A stretch of 64,000 nt of DNA from Polynucleobacter sp. AP-Jannik-300A-C4 (GCF_018688335.1 NZ_CP061316.1:124001-188000), one strand, 5' to 3'; counted from the first letter of the stretch, positions 48,451 to 57,974 are shown. Notes: generated by a model from the sequence alone, not told the origin. Program-made: numbers and translations.

Positions 48451-49686
48451 ATGACTGTCAACTTACCACTCCCTCAAAAAGACCAACTAAAGCCTGTGAA
48501 GGGTTTTCAGATGGGTATCGCTGAAGCTGGAATCAAAAAAGCTAATCGCAAAGACTTATTGGTAATGACCTTAGCACCTGGCTCCCAAGTTGCTGGTGTT
48601 TTTACTTTAAATCGATTTTGTGCTGCACCAGTTCAAGTTTGCAAAGAGCATTTAGCCTTGGATAGTGCAAAGGGTGGGATTCGCGCTTTGGTAGTGAATA
48701 CAGGTAATGCGAATGCGGGAACTGGTGAGCGGGGCATGAAGGATGCCCTATCCACTTGTGCTGAATTAGCAAAAGAACTTAAGCTCAATCCAGAACAAAT
48801 TTTGCCGTTTTCAACTGGTGTGATTCTGGAACCACTGCCGATCGACAGATTAATTGCTGGATTGCCTAAAGCAGTTGCTAGCCTAGGCGAAGACCATTGG
48901 CTTGATGCTGCAGAAGCCATCATGACTACAGATACTCAACCTAAAGCTGCGTCCATGACAGTAGAAACTCCATCTGGGCTGGTAACCATTACCGGTATTT
49001 GTAAGGGTGCCGGCATGATTCATCCTAATATGGCAACAATGTTGGGGTTTATTGCAACTGATGCTGGTTTTGCTCCAGGTCTACTTAATCAACTGACGCG
49101 TGAGATTGCTGATCTTTCATTTAATGCGATCACAATTGATGGCGATACTTCTACCAATGACTCATTCATCATCATGGCGACTGGCCAGTCAGCGGTACAG
49201 ATTCAATCAACTAGTGATGCTAGTTATAACTTAGTTCGAGCCGCATTAATCGATCTCGCCCGTAAGCTTGCCCAAATGATTGTGAGAGATGGTGAAGGGG
49301 CGACTAAATTTATTACGATTGATGTGCAAGGTGGTAAGACGGAGGAGGAGTGCCGTTTAGTAGCAGAGGCGGTCGCCCATTCACCATTAGTAAAGACGGC
49401 TTTCTTTGCTAGCGACCCCAATCTAGGTCGCATTCTTGCGGCGATTGGTTACGCTGGAATCACTGACCTCGACGTGAACCAAGTGCAAATGTGGCTTGGA
49501 GATGTTTGGGTTGCTAAGAATGGTGGCCGACATCCTGATTACCAAGAAGCTGATGGTCAGAGAGTGATGCAGGCTGAAGAAATTACCGTCAAGATTGACT
49601 TGGGTCGTGGATCGGCACAGCAGACGATGTGGACTTGTGATTTGTCACATGACTACGTTTCCATTAATGCTGATTACCGCTCATAG
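48451..49686 (+). CDS. argJ: Bifunctional ornithine acetyltransferase/N-acetylglutamate synthase
   Basis: A 411-residue self-cleaving enzyme of the cyclic arginine pathway that moves the acetyl group from N-acetylornithine to glutamate. The autocleavage site lies in [16 protein letters not shown], with Thr196 becoming the N-terminal nucleophile of the beta chain. Further family motifs are [35 protein letters not shown] and [16 protein letters not shown]. It sits between the aor block and the DUF815 ATPase gene, in the order expected downstream of secA in related bacteria. Confidence 0.96.
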   Translation: MTVNLPLPQKDQLKPVKGFQMGIAEAGIKKANRKDLLVMTLAPGSQVAGVFTLNRFCAAPVQVCKEHLALDSAKGGIRALVVNTGNANAGTGERGMKDALSTCAELAKELKLNPEQILPFSTGVILEPLPIDRLIAGLPKAVASLGEDHWLDAAEAIMTTDTQPKAASMTVETPSGLVTITGICKGAGMIHPNMATMLGFIATDAGFAPGLLNQLTREIADLSFNAITIDGDTSTNDSFIIMATGQSAVQIQSTSDASYNLVRAALIDLARKLAQMIVRDGEGATKFITIDVQGGKTEEECRLVAEAVAHSPLVKTAFFASDPNLGRILAAIGYAGITDLDVNQVQMWLGDVWVAKNGGRHPDYQEADGQRVMQAEEITVKIDLGRGSAQQTMWTCDLSHDYVSINADYRS

Positions 49687-49697
49687 GAATTCGTGAA

Positions 49698-50558
49698 ATG
49701 AATGAAAAATTGGAGCAACTCCTCAGTCATCTCGAAACGTTTTTGCCTAAAGCATTGACGGAAGAGCAGTGGAAATCTTCAACTGCTTTTAGGTGGCGTC
49801 GTCGCGATAGTATCTTTGGAAGTATTGGTTTTTTGCAGCCAGTCAAGCATGTTTCGGACATCACCTTTGAAGATCTAAAAAATATCGATCGTCAACGTGA
49901 TGCAATTCGTGACAACACCAAAAACTTTATTCAGGGCAAGCCTGCTAATAATATTTTATTAACGGGTGCACGTGGCACAGGAAAGTCCTCACTCATTAAA
50001 GCAAGCTTGCATGAGTTTGCTAGCCAGGGCTTACGTTTGGTCGAAGTTGAAAAAGAGCATTTAGCGGACTTAGCTGACATTACGGATTTATTAGCTGACC
50101 GCCCAGAGCGCTTCATTATTTTTTGCGATGACCTCTCATTTGAAGATGGGGAATCTGGCTATAAGGCTATGAAGTCTGCTTTGGATGGCTCTGTATCAGC
50201 ACAAGTCGACAATATTTTGATTTATGCCACCTCTAACCGACGCCACCTCTTGCCTGAATATATGAAGGACAACGAAGGTTACGTTCATGGGGATGATGGA
50301 GAAATTCATCCGGGTGAAGTGGTTGAGGAAAAGATTTCTCTCTCGGAGCGTTTTGGTTTATGGCTTTCTTTCTACCCACCAAAGCAAGATGAGTATCTAG
50401 AAATTGTTGCCCATTGGTTGCGCCATTTTGGTTTAAGTGACGCGCAGATTGAGGGTGCTAGAGCTGAAGCATTAGTTTGGGCATTAGAGCGGGGTTCGCG
50501 TTCTGGTCGTGTTGCTTGGCAGTTTGCTAAGCATTGGGCTGGCTCGCACGCTGCTTAA
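49698..50558 (+). CDS. DUF815-family AAA ATPase
   Basis: A 286-residue AAA-type ATPase of the DUF815 family. The Walker A loop is LTGARGTGKSSLIKA, the Walker B region FIIFCDDLSFEDGE, sensor 1 IYATSNRRHLLPE, and a C-terminal lid with RSGRVAWQFAKHW. The role of the family is unknown; it is regularly found next to the Nudix gene seen here. The N-terminal 80 residues (RWRRRDSIFGSIGFLQPV) are family-specific. Starts 12 bases after argJ. Confidence 0.85.
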   Translation: MNEKLEQLLSHLETFLPKALTEEQWKSSTAFRWRRRDSIFGSIGFLQPVKHVSDITFEDLKNIDRQRDAIRDNTKNFIQGKPANNILLTGARGTGKSSLIKASLHEFASQGLRLVEVEKEHLADLADITDLLADRPERFIIFCDDLSFEDGESGYKAMKSALDGSVSAQVDNILIYATSNRRHLLPEYMKDNEGYVHGDDGEIHPGEVVEEKISLSERFGLWLSFYPPKQDEYLEIVAHWLRHFGLSDAQIEGARAEALVWALERGSRSGRVAWQFAKHWAGSHAA

Positions 50559-50565
50559 TCATTCC

Positions 50566-50982
50566 ATGAGTGACTCTAACCGCCCTGTGACGGAAGTTGC
50601 TGCTGGGATTTTATTGGATCCAGAGGGACGCTATCTTTTGGGTCAGCGTCCAGAAGGCAAGCCTTATGCTGGCTACTGGGAAGTTCCCGGTGGAAAAATT
50701 GAAGCTGGCGAATCAGTATTCACAGCACTAAAACGTGAATTACAAGAAGAGCTCGGGATTAATATTGAGTCTAGCGAAGAGCTGGTTGTCTTGGAGCATG
50801 ACTATCCACATGCTTATGTTCGTTTGCATGTCAGCATTATTCGAAAATGGAGTGGAACGCCTAGGGGGTGTGAGGGTCAAGCGCTCTCTTGGCAATTGGT
50901 TGGCAATGCGCTTCCGACGGTAGAGCCTTTATTGCCAGCTGCCTGGCCCATGCTGGAAAAGTTAAAGCTACTAAAGACTTAG
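50566..50982 (+). CDS. Nudix hydrolase (MutT-like)
   Basis: A 138-residue Nudix protein. The Nudix box GX5EX7REUXEEXGU is complete: GGKIEAGESVFTALKREL followed by QEELGI. The N-terminal VTEVAAGILLDPEGRYLLGQRPEGKPYAGYWEVPGG region is close to MutT, which removes 8-oxo-dGTP. The start is set at ATG 50566, eight bases after the DUF815 stop; the frame is open further upstream, but that part overlaps the ATPase gene. The 3' end overlaps the convergent zapD stop by four bases. Confidence 0.9.
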   Translation: MSDSNRPVTEVAAGILLDPEGRYLLGQRPEGKPYAGYWEVPGGKIEAGESVFTALKRELQEELGINIESSEELVVLEHDYPHAYVRLHVSIIRKWSGTPRGCEGQALSWQLVGNALPTVEPLLPAAWPMLEKLKLLKT

Positions 50983-51731
50983 AGCTGGCAGAGGGTCAGC
51001 CTAAAAGACACATCCTCATTCAGGATCTGCGGTTTTTTATCTTGATCAATTTTCAGAAAGCGAATCGATAAAAGATATTTATTGGCGCTGATTTCTGAAA
51101 AGAGGCTGTCATCTTCTACAGCGATACGCATCAATTGATAAACCTTACCAGAAGGTGCTTGTTGATATGCGCCTTGATGTGCAACAACATCTTTTGCTTC
51201 TCCAGATTGACGGAGCAATCTTAAGAAAATTTGGCAAGCTTCATGCCATGGCAAAAGTGGGTGAATATATTTTTCTAATAACTCCCTGCGCTGAGTCGAG
51301 GGGGTATTTTTCCAAGCATGGTAACTTGGCAAATCAATCGGACTTGTTCCACCTGGAATATTTAATCGGGTACGAATAGCATTTAGCCATTCACTCTCAG
51401 TAATTGCAGAATTTGGCTTACCCATCGATTGATTGATATTCAGTGCAGCTTTATCAATCTCTGAAAGCGTTTGCGTTAACGCTTCTTGATCTACCTTTTG
51501 CGAAGACTTTAGACCATTTAGGGCATATTTTTGACGCTCAAATTCTTTTAGCAATAAGGATTTGATATCACCTCGTGAACCAATATCGCCCAAGTCAAAC
51601 AACATCGCAATTGCATTGTGATGTAGCTCTGGATCATCAGAACGGAGGAAGTGATTGAAGCGGGCGAATAAATACTCCAGCCGAAGCATGCTTCGAACTA
51701 ATTCATTGAAAGGGTATTCGTAGACAATCAC
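50979..51731 (-). CDS. zapD: Cell division protein ZapD
   Basis: A 250-residue protein of the ZapD (DUF1342) family, which cross-links FtsZ filaments. The N-terminal IVYEYPFNELVRSMLRLEYLF, the SIGKPNS-like QSMGKPNSAITESEWL block and the C-terminal LLSIRF...RLTLCQL ending are characteristic. It is read leftwards behind coaE with 36 bases between. yacG, often found beside it, is absent here. Confidence 0.92.
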   Translation of the reverse strand: MIVYEYPFNELVRSMLRLEYLFARFNHFLRSDDPELHHNAIAMLFDLGDIGSRGDIKSLLLKEFERQKYALNGLKSSQKVDQEALTQTLSEIDKAALNINQSMGKPNSAITESEWLNAIRTRLNIPGGTSPIDLPSYHAWKNTPSTQRRELLEKYIHPLLPWHEACQIFLRLLRQSGEAKDVVAHQGAYQQAPSGKVYQLMRIAVEDDSLFSEISANKYLLSIRFLKIDQDKKPQILNEDVSFRLTLCQL

Positions 51732-51767
51732 AAGCCTATATTCTATGACGAACTTAGAGGCTTCTTC

Positions 51768-52430
51768 TTAAATTTTGAGCAATTCTTGGTGCAATCTCAG
51801 AACCTCTGATTTGAGCTCATCTAGACTGCCTTGATTTTCAATAACGGCGTTAGCTGCTGCTAGACGGACTTTGCGGCTTGTTTGCGCTTTGAGAATACTC
51901 TCCACATCTAAGCGGGTCATATTGCTGCGGTGCATCACTCTTTGGATTTGGGTCTCTTCTGGACAATCAACTACGATGAGGTAGTCAATCAGATTTACCC
52001 AAGACCCTGACTCAATGAGCAGTGGGACTACAAAAACAAGATAGGGGGCTCCAGATTTGGCCAACTCAAATGCTTGTTTGGCGGTTTCTTGCTGAATTAA
52101 GGGGTGGGTTATTTTCTCCAAAGCTTGACGGGCATTTGAATCTGCAAAGACTAGGGCCCGCATTTTGGGTCGATCCAGGGCTCCCTGGGGGTCTATGAAG
52201 TCAGCCCCAAATTCTTTGGTAATCAATGGAATCGCTTTTCCGCCGGGTGCAGTAATTTGATGAGAAATCAAGTCTGTATCAATCACCCCGGCCCCGAGCT
52301 TATCTAGCAAATCGCTCACCGCCGTCTTGCCAGAACCAATGCCGCCGGTTAAGCCAATGCAAGGTATTTCCCCCTTTAAGGCTTTTAGATCAGCTTGGGC
52401 AGAATCAAAGTTGGAATGAGTTGAGGCCAT
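51768..52430 (-). CDS. coaE: Dephospho-CoA kinase
   Basis: A 220-residue P-loop kinase for the last step of coenzyme A synthesis. The P-loop GLTGGIGSGKTAVSDLL starts near residue 26, and GAGVIDTDLISHQIT, FVVPLLIESG and VVDCPEETQIQRVMHRS follow. The N-terminus carries about 24 residues more than usual. No other ATG, GTG or TTG is in frame before the P-loop, so the start at 52430 is kept even though it overlaps the prepilin peptidase gene by 46 bases. Confidence 0.94.
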   Translation of the reverse strand: MASTHSNFDSAQADLKALKGEIPCIGLTGGIGSGKTAVSDLLDKLGAGVIDTDLISHQITAPGGKAIPLITKEFGADFIDPQGALDRPKMRALVFADSNARQALEKITHPLIQQETAKQAFELAKSGAPYLVFVVPLLIESGSWVNLIDYLIVVDCPEETQIQRVMHRSNMTRLDVESILKAQTSRKVRLAAANAVIENQGSLDELKSEVLRLHQELLKI

Positions 52431-52885
52431 AACAGCTCAATGATGCCAGCAATAACTAAAAAAGGGCCAAAAGGAAAGGCTTGCTGCAACTGATGTCCGC
52501 GTAACTGAAGCCAGACGAGGCCGCCCACAATTCCAGTGGCAGAGGCAATAAGAAGAACGCTAGGCAGAGCACCCCAGCCCAACCAGGCACCCAGCGCTGC
52601 TAAGAGTTTGGCATCACCCATACCAATTCCATTGCGGTTTTTCAGAAGACGATAGCCAGCATTTAAAGCCCAAAGTGAGGTATATCCTAGAAGTGCTCCG
52701 ATTAATGCCGAGCTTAGAGTGGTCAGGTATAGGCCTGAGATTGAGTTAAAAGTAATACCTAAAAAAATTAAGGGCAATGTGATGGCATTCGGTAGACGCA
52801 AGGTCCGCCAATCAATATAGGCCAAGTAAAGCAAAGCCAGTGCTAGTAGGGATTTGACTATCCAGATGCTTACCATGGGATCCAC
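52385..52885 (-). CDS. Prepilin peptidase, catalytic domain only (A24 family)
   Basis: A 166-residue membrane aspartic peptidase with about six helices. Both catalytic aspartates are seen: Asp25 in YIDWRTLRLPNAITLPL and Asp91 in GIGMGDAKLLAALGAWLG. The protein lacks the N-terminal methyltransferase domain with zinc cysteines found in full PilD/GspO (about 280 residues), so it resembles short archaeal or CpaA-like enzymes. The start is GTG at 52885, sharing one base with the upstream pilC-like stop; an ATG lies three codons later. It belongs with the next two genes. Confidence 0.85.
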   Translation of the reverse strand: MDPMVSIWIVKSLLALALLYLAYIDWRTLRLPNAITLPLIFLGITFNSISGLYLTTLSSALIGALLGYTSLWALNAGYRLLKNRNGIGMGDAKLLAALGAWLGWGALPSVLLIASATGIVGGLVWLQLRGHQLQQAFPFGPFLVIAGIIELLWPQLIPTLILPKLI

Positions 52886-53958
52886 TAAACAATTTGCCCT
52901 AAATTAAATATGGGTAGATAAAGGATTATGACCAAACTGCCAATAATGGCGCCAACAAAAAGAATGAGTGCTGGTTCCAAGCTTTGGCTCAGTGTGTTTA
53001 GTTGACTACTTAGCTGAGATCCTAATGTAGTGGCACGCTTATTTAGCATCTCGGCTAATGCGCCACTTTCAGCCCCGATATGAAGTAGTAGTAATGTCTC
53101 TATATCTAGAAGTCGTGATTTAGGGTCTGCTCTTTTGAGCGATTCCCCCAATGGCCAGCCACGAGTGAGGTGTTTAAATATCTCGGCACTAAAGTCATGG
53201 CTCACCCAATGATTTGAAGATTGTGCGGTGACTCTCAGAGCATCTGGAAGTGGTAAACCAGTTTCTAGTAAATGCCCCAAGGTTCGACACCAATGACTGA
53301 GTGTTGCCAGTCTAAATAGATTGCCAAAAAATGGTATGTGTAATAAGAGGCCGTCACAATATTTTTGGAGGGCACTAGATTTGAGCCAGGCATACATAAA
53401 GCCTGTGGCTATTAAGAGTGCGCTGAGCAAGATTTCCAGAAAGTAATTTTGGATCTCTGTGGAAATAGAAATCAGAATTTTGGTTGGTGCCGGTAGCTCA
53501 GCCTGAAAGTTCGCAAAGACCTCTTTAAATACAGGTACAACCCAAATCATCATCACTAGCACCAATAGGAAGGAGGTAGCAAGGGTAATTACAGGATAAG
53601 TCAGTGATTGCTGAACTTTTCTTCTCAGCTCAATCTGGGCTTCTAGTTGCTGTGAAATTGTCCTGAGCGCCAAGCTGAGATCACCTGTTCTCTCGCTAAC
53701 TCTAATAAGATTAAAAAACTCTGGAGAAAATTTGCCACCTTGTGCGCTTAAGCAAAAAGAAAAGCTATTCCCTTTCTGTAGTAGGGCACGGATATTCTCT
53801 AACCAAATTTTCCAAGATGCGGGTGCAGACTGAATCAATAGCTGTATGGCATTGAGTAAGGGAAGGCCGGCCTGAAGAAGAGCGAGCATCTGTTGTGCAA
53901 AATGCAGTTGTTCAGATTGGCTGAGTTTTCTAGTTAAAAGTTTTTGCACTAATGCCAA
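52885..53958 (-). CDS. Type IV pilus/type II secretion inner membrane protein (GspF/PilC family)
   Basis: A 357-residue polytopic membrane protein with two GspF domains: one at about 15-140 (FAQQMLALLQAGLPLLNAIQLL ... FFNLIRVSERTGDLSLALRTIS shown in part) and one at about 220-345 (LSHWCRTLGHLLETGLPLPDAL ... LLLHIGAESGALAEML). Three membrane helices are placed as in the family. It acts as the platform for the assembly ATPase. It overlaps the ATPase gene by ten bases and the peptidase gene by one. It is a little shorter than typical PilC (about 400). Confidence 0.9.
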   Translation of the reverse strand: MALVQKLLTRKLSQSEQLHFAQQMLALLQAGLPLLNAIQLLIQSAPASWKIWLENIRALLQKGNSFSFCLSAQGGKFSPEFFNLIRVSERTGDLSLALRTISQQLEAQIELRRKVQQSLTYPVITLATSFLLVLVMMIWVVPVFKEVFANFQAELPAPTKILISISTEIQNYFLEILLSALLIATGFMYAWLKSSALQKYCDGLLLHIPFFGNLFRLATLSHWCRTLGHLLETGLPLPDALRVTAQSSNHWVSHDFSAEIFKHLTRGWPLGESLKRADPKSRLLDIETLLLLHIGAESGALAEMLNKRATTLGSQLSSQLNTLSQSLEPALILFVGAIIGSLVIILYLPIFNLGQIV

Positions 53959-55019
53959 GACCCAAGCTCCGCATCTAGGGATGCCTGATCTACTATGCCA
54001 GACTTCAGTAGTTGCGTACCTGCTGAGTAGATGTCCAGAACTTGGGCTGATGCAAATAATTGTTCACTTCCCAAAACTTCATGAACGCCAATGCGGCCGA
54101 AATAACCCGATCCTTTGCATAGATTGCAGGGCGTTTTGCTTTGCATTGAATTACATTCTTTGCAGCGTTTTCGAATTAACCTTTGAGAACTGACACAACG
54201 AAGACAGGATTCAATAGACTCTTGATCTATGCCTAGGCTTTTGAGTCTTGCTAAAGCACCAATAGCATTGCGCGTATGTAGCGTGCTTAAAACTAAATGA
54301 CCTGTTTGGGCTGCCTGGATGGCAAGTTGTGCGCTGGCCGAATCACGTATTTCACCAATCATGATGACATCCGGATCTTGGCGTAGAAGGGCGCGAATAA
54401 TGCTTGGAAAGTCTAAGCCTGCTTTTGGGTGGTAGGCCACCTGATTTACTCCTGGAAGCCGAATTTCAATAGGATCTTCAACAGAGCAAATATTGCGTTG
54501 CACTTGGTTCAGTGCGCTCAAGCAGCTATATAAAGTACGTGTCTTGCCACTCCCTGTGGGGCCTGTTACCAGAATCAATCCATTGGTTTGATTAATTGCA
54601 CCTCGGACTATTTCAAGTTGTCCTGGCAGTAAGCCAAGTTGATCTAGCGCTAACTCCTCTAGACAACTAGGTAAGATGCGAACAACAGCTTTTTCACCAT
54701 GTAGGGTCGGAAGAATAGATACCCGGCAATCAATGTTCGGATAGCTAAAGTCATGGCCAATCAGGAGGCGTCCATCTTGAGGTAAACGCTTTTCTGCGAT
54801 ATCTAGACGCGACAAGATTTTGATCCGCGTGATTAATCGCTCATGCAAATCAATAGGGTATTGGTTTTGTAGAGTGAGGCGACCATCTATTCTCGTGCGT
54901 ATGATGGTTTCTTGAGATCTCGCCTCAATATGAATATCCGTTGCCCGATTATTTAATGCATTAACAGCAATGTCATGCCAGGTCCGAATAATGTGGGAGT
55001 CATGCAGTAGCTCGCTCAA
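53949..55019 (-). CDS. Type IV pilus/type II secretion assembly ATPase (GspE/PilB family), short form
   Basis: A 356-residue secretion ATPase. It has the N2 domain (RATDIHIEARSQETIIRTRIDG), Walker A GPTGSGKT at 153-160, Asp box near 176-186, Walker B DVIMIGE from 217, His box GHLVLSTLHT from 240, and a zinc site Cys286/289/298/301. The N-terminal N1/MshEN domain of about 150-200 residues, seen in PilB and GspE, is missing. The TTG start overlaps the upstream CorC-type stop (TTGA), so no room remains for a longer N-terminus. The zinc site separates it from PilT. Confidence 0.88.
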   Translation of the reverse strand: MSELLHDSHIIRTWHDIAVNALNNRATDIHIEARSQETIIRTRIDGRLTLQNQYPIDLHERLITRIKILSRLDIAEKRLPQDGRLLIGHDFSYPNIDCRVSILPTLHGEKAVVRILPSCLEELALDQLGLLPGQLEIVRGAINQTNGLILVTGPTGSGKTRTLYSCLSALNQVQRNICSVEDPIEIRLPGVNQVAYHPKAGLDFPSIIRALLRQDPDVIMIGEIRDSASAQLAIQAAQTGHLVLSTLHTRNAIGALARLKSLGIDQESIESCLRCVSSQRLIRKRCKECNSMQSKTPCNLCKGSGYFGRIGVHEVLGSEQLFASAQVLDIYSAGTQLLKSGIVDQASLDAELGSWH

Positions 55020-56338
55020 TCTTGGGTCGGTTGGATGAGTGGTTGGTATAGCTTGACTGTTTTTACTCCATGCTCATCAAACTGAACAATTTCCATTACT
55101 ACGCCAGCAATCCGAATGCTGACATCGTAGTCCGGAATTGCTTCAAGCTTTTCTAAAATGAGACCATTTAAAGTGCGCGGTCCGTCAAGTGGCAACTCTA
55201 GTTTTAGAAGACGATTTAAATCTCGCAATGATGCGCCACCGCTAGCAAGATAAGTTCCATCGGCTAACCAATGAGGATCATTAGAAAGATTTGAGAATGA
55301 AGTGGTGAACTCACCAATCAGCTCTTCAACTATGTCTTCAAAGGTTACTAGACCGAGCACTTCACCATATTCGTTTACAACCAAACTCAAGCGCTGTTGA
55401 TTGTCCTGAAAAAATTTCATCTGTTGAAGAACGGGCGTCCCGCTTGGGATGAAATAAGGCTCATTTAGTAATGACCTAAAGTCTTCATGGTGAAGCTCTG
55501 CATTACCTAGCAAGGAGAGTGCTTTTTTAACCGAGAGAATCCCAACGATGCGCTCAGAGTCGCCATCACAAACTGGGAGCTTGTTGTGATAACAAGTTTC
55601 TAATTGCTCAATCACCTCATCAATCGGTCTTGAGAGATCTAATATCTCAATCTTAGATCGGGGCGTCATCACATCATCAACCAAGATATTTTCAAGGTTA
55701 AAAAGATTAAGCAAGATATTACGATGGTGAGCTGAAACAAAACGATTGGATTCGAGTACTAGGCTGCGTAACTCTTCTTTACTCATTACTCGATTTTCAT
55801 TCGAAGTTTGAAGGCCAAAAACCTTCATCAAGCTAGACACAAAACTATTGATAAACCAGAGCAGGGGTTTAAGTATGAAAGTGAGGGGCAGAATAAACCA
55901 GCCAACATTGCTGGCAATTTTCTCTGGGAAGGCTGCACCAATAACTTTTGGGGTGATTTCGCTAAAAATAATGATTAGTAGCGCAACGACTAAGGTAGCT
56001 ATCGACAGCACTAGGCCGCTATCACCAAAAATATGTAGAGCAATGCCGGTAACTAAGATTGGCAGGATGGTATTGATGAGGTTGTTGGAAATCAACAGCA
56101 CTGATAGCAGAGAATCAATACGCTTTAATAATCTTTCAGCAAGAGCTGCTCCAGCATTGCCACTGTTGGCCATGGCGCGTAGGCGATGGCGATTGGAAGA
56201 GAGCATGCTAGTTTCGGCCATGGAAAATAAGCCAGAGAGGGCAAGCAGGAAGATGACTAATGCGACTTGACCAATAAAAGGCCAATCATCAAAAAAAGTG
56301 TCCATCAGTGATGTCCGCAAAGAATAAGGAATATCCAA
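55016..56338 (-). CDS. CorC/HlyC-family membrane protein with CNNM and CBS domains
   Basis: A 440-residue protein with an N-terminal CNNM (DUF21) domain of about four helices (ALSGLFSMAETSMLSSNRHRLRAMA is the family start block), a pair of CBS domains at about 205-330 (VDDVMTPRSKIEIL and LVVNEYGEVLGLVTFEDIVEEL) and a C-terminal CorC_HlyC domain. Relatives are linked to Mg2+/Co2+ efflux. The first ATG is at 56338; a second in-frame Met at residue 12 is possible. It heads the leftward run and overlaps the ATPase gene. Confidence 0.9.
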   Translation of the reverse strand: MDIPYSLRTSLMDTFFDDWPFIGQVALVIFLLALSGLFSMAETSMLSSNRHRLRAMANSGNAGAALAERLLKRIDSLLSVLLISNNLINTILPILVTGIALHIFGDSGLVLSIATLVVALLIIIFSEITPKVIGAAFPEKIASNVGWFILPLTFILKPLLWFINSFVSSLMKVFGLQTSNENRVMSKEELRSLVLESNRFVSAHHRNILLNLFNLENILVDDVMTPRSKIEILDLSRPIDEVIEQLETCYHNKLPVCDGDSERIVGILSVKKALSLLGNAELHHEDFRSLLNEPYFIPSGTPVLQQMKFFQDNQQRLSLVVNEYGEVLGLVTFEDIVEELIGEFTTSFSNLSNDPHWLADGTYLASGGASLRDLNRLLKLELPLDGPRTLNGLILEKLEAIPDYDVSIRIAGVVMEIVQFDEHGVKTVKLYQPLIQPTQD

Positions 56339-56401
56339 TATAGCAAAGTGCTACTTCACTAGCTACAGCCTTATTGGAATCCTGCGTGAATTTTTACCTC
56401 A

Positions 56402-56917
56402 ATGTGTGTCAGAATCTTCAGCATGGCCATCTCTACATCAGCCGATTATTGCGTGATATCTGCCCCTTTTGGGTGCCTGGGGGTGCAAACAGAGTTGGTA
56501 GACGGTAGTTTGATGATCTCCAAAATTGATTATTTGCCTCCAGGTACTGCGCTCATTTCCCCCAAAAATGCTTTGGCTAAGTCATTTTCAAAACAATGCA
56601 CACAGTATTTCAAGCATGCCTCCTCAGTGTTTGACGTTCCCCTAAAACCTACGGGAACACCACATCAGCAAAAGGTGTGGAATGCGACACTAGGTATTGG
56701 AGTGGGAAAGACTAGCACTTATGGTGAGATTGCCAAAAAGATTAAAAGTGGACCTCGTGCCGTCGGGACTGCTTGCGGTGCTAATCCCTATCCTTTGGTC
56801 ACTCCTTGTCATAGAGTAGTTTCTGCCAAAGGTCTTGGAGGTTTTATGAAAGAAGATACTCCAGGTTTTTATCGCCAGATCAAAATTTGGCTTTTAAAGC
56901 ATGAGGGTGTGCTCTAA
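56402..56917 (+). CDS. Methylated-DNA--protein-cysteine S-methyltransferase (Ogt-like)
   Basis: A 171-residue suicide repair protein that removes alkyl groups from O6-alkylguanine. The acceptor Cys136 is in TPCHRVVSAKGLGGF, preceded by the helix-turn-helix region TSTYGEIAKKIKSGPRAVGTACGANP. There is no AdaA-type domain. The start may instead be the ATG at 56423 (MAISTS). The 3' end overlaps the convergent synthase gene by four bases. Confidence 0.92.
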   Translation: MCVRIFSMAISTSADYCVISAPFGCLGVQTELVDGSLMISKIDYLPPGTALISPKNALAKSFSKQCTQYFKHASSVFDVPLKPTGTPHQQKVWNATLGIGVGKTSTYGEIAKKIKSGPRAVGTACGANPYPLVTPCHRVVSAKGLGGFMKEDTPGFYRQIKIWLLKHEGVL

Positions 56918-57903
56918 GGTTTCTTTGCAGACAGTTTCCTGAGTTGGCTAGATGCTGCAAAAAAGAATGCTTTCATCAAGAAGGTATTACTAGCGGCAAG
57001 CTTGGTAAATGCATAAAAAATCCAAACGGAATTTCTAGACAACTTGACTTCCGATTTGTTGCTAAATTCTTTTCTGTTAGCAATTTTTTCAAGCGTCATG
57101 ACTGCAAGACCGAAAGCAAGAAAGCAGAAGCGTCTGATACCAACTTCATTTTCTGGAATCAGGAGAATATAGCTCATGGAGTCTTGCAGTTTTTTGTAAG
57201 CAATATTCAGTAGCGCTGTTTGACTCATGCCTACTGGTTTCCAAGAAACGCCACGTGCACGATCTTCTGGTGAGTCCTTCAAAATATTGGTCATTTGTAA
57301 AGCCTGACCAAAGGCGATAGCCAATTGCTCATGCCCTTCGATCTGCTTCGTAAATCCGGAAGAGTAGTTGCTAAAGATGGTTGTCAGTAGCTCTCCTACG
57401 ACACCAGCCACTACATAGCAATACTCCTCAAATTCTGCGAGATCTTTTAGCCCTTCTTGCGTTTGCCTTCCATGGAAATGGGACATGCCATCGGACATGA
57501 TTGAAACGCAACGGCTAATCGCAGCCTGATCTATATCGGGAAAGGTGTGCAGAATTCTGAGGACGGTTGGGGTGTGTGCGATTAAATCGAGCTCATCAAC
57601 ATTGGAGTAGCCTTTTAATGCCTCTAGGCAGGGGCTTACAAATGCCTCCACCGAAATAGTGCCCAAAACTGCTTCTAAAAATAGCCTAGATAAGCGCTGC
57701 TTCTCTGTTGGACTCAGTTCAGTCGCATCCTCAATTGTGTCGACAATCCGACACAGTAAGTAGGTGTTTCCGACCACTACCTCAATTGCTGGGGGGAGTA
57801 GGGGGATAGTGAGTGCAAAAGTGCGCGATACGGAACCCAAAATCGCCTTTTGATAGGCTAGATCGCTATTGGGGTTCTCTGTCGGTTGTATGGCGGAATT
57901 CAC
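56914..57903 (-). CDS. Squalene/phytoene synthase family protein
   Basis: A 329-residue head-to-head prenyl synthase. Both Mg-binding motifs are present: DTIED at 55-59 in LCRIVDTIEDA and DSPED at 210-214 in TNILKDSPEDRARG. The SRTFALTIPLLP start and the YCYVVAGVVGELLT block favour a squalene synthase that condenses two farnesyl diphosphates, over phytoene synthase, but motifs do not decide. A hydrophobic C-terminal stretch (ALSN/FFFAASSQL region) may contact the membrane. No hopanoid or carotenoid genes are adjacent. Confidence 0.85.
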   Translation of the reverse strand: MNSAIQPTENPNSDLAYQKAILGSVSRTFALTIPLLPPAIEVVVGNTYLLCRIVDTIEDATELSPTEKQRLSRLFLEAVLGTISVEAFVSPCLEALKGYSNVDELDLIAHTPTVLRILHTFPDIDQAAISRCVSIMSDGMSHFHGRQTQEGLKDLAEFEEYCYVVAGVVGELLTTIFSNYSSGFTKQIEGHEQLAIAFGQALQMTNILKDSPEDRARGVSWKPVGMSQTALLNIAYKKLQDSMSYILLIPENEVGIRRFCFLAFGLAVMTLEKIANRKEFSNKSEVKLSRNSVWIFYAFTKLAASNTFLMKAFFFAASSQLRKLSAKKP

Positions 57904-57974
57904 CCATGAATTATGTCAGACCAGCTGACTCAAATTTGGCTCTGATTGATTAAATGTCATAAGTGACAAGGCCA

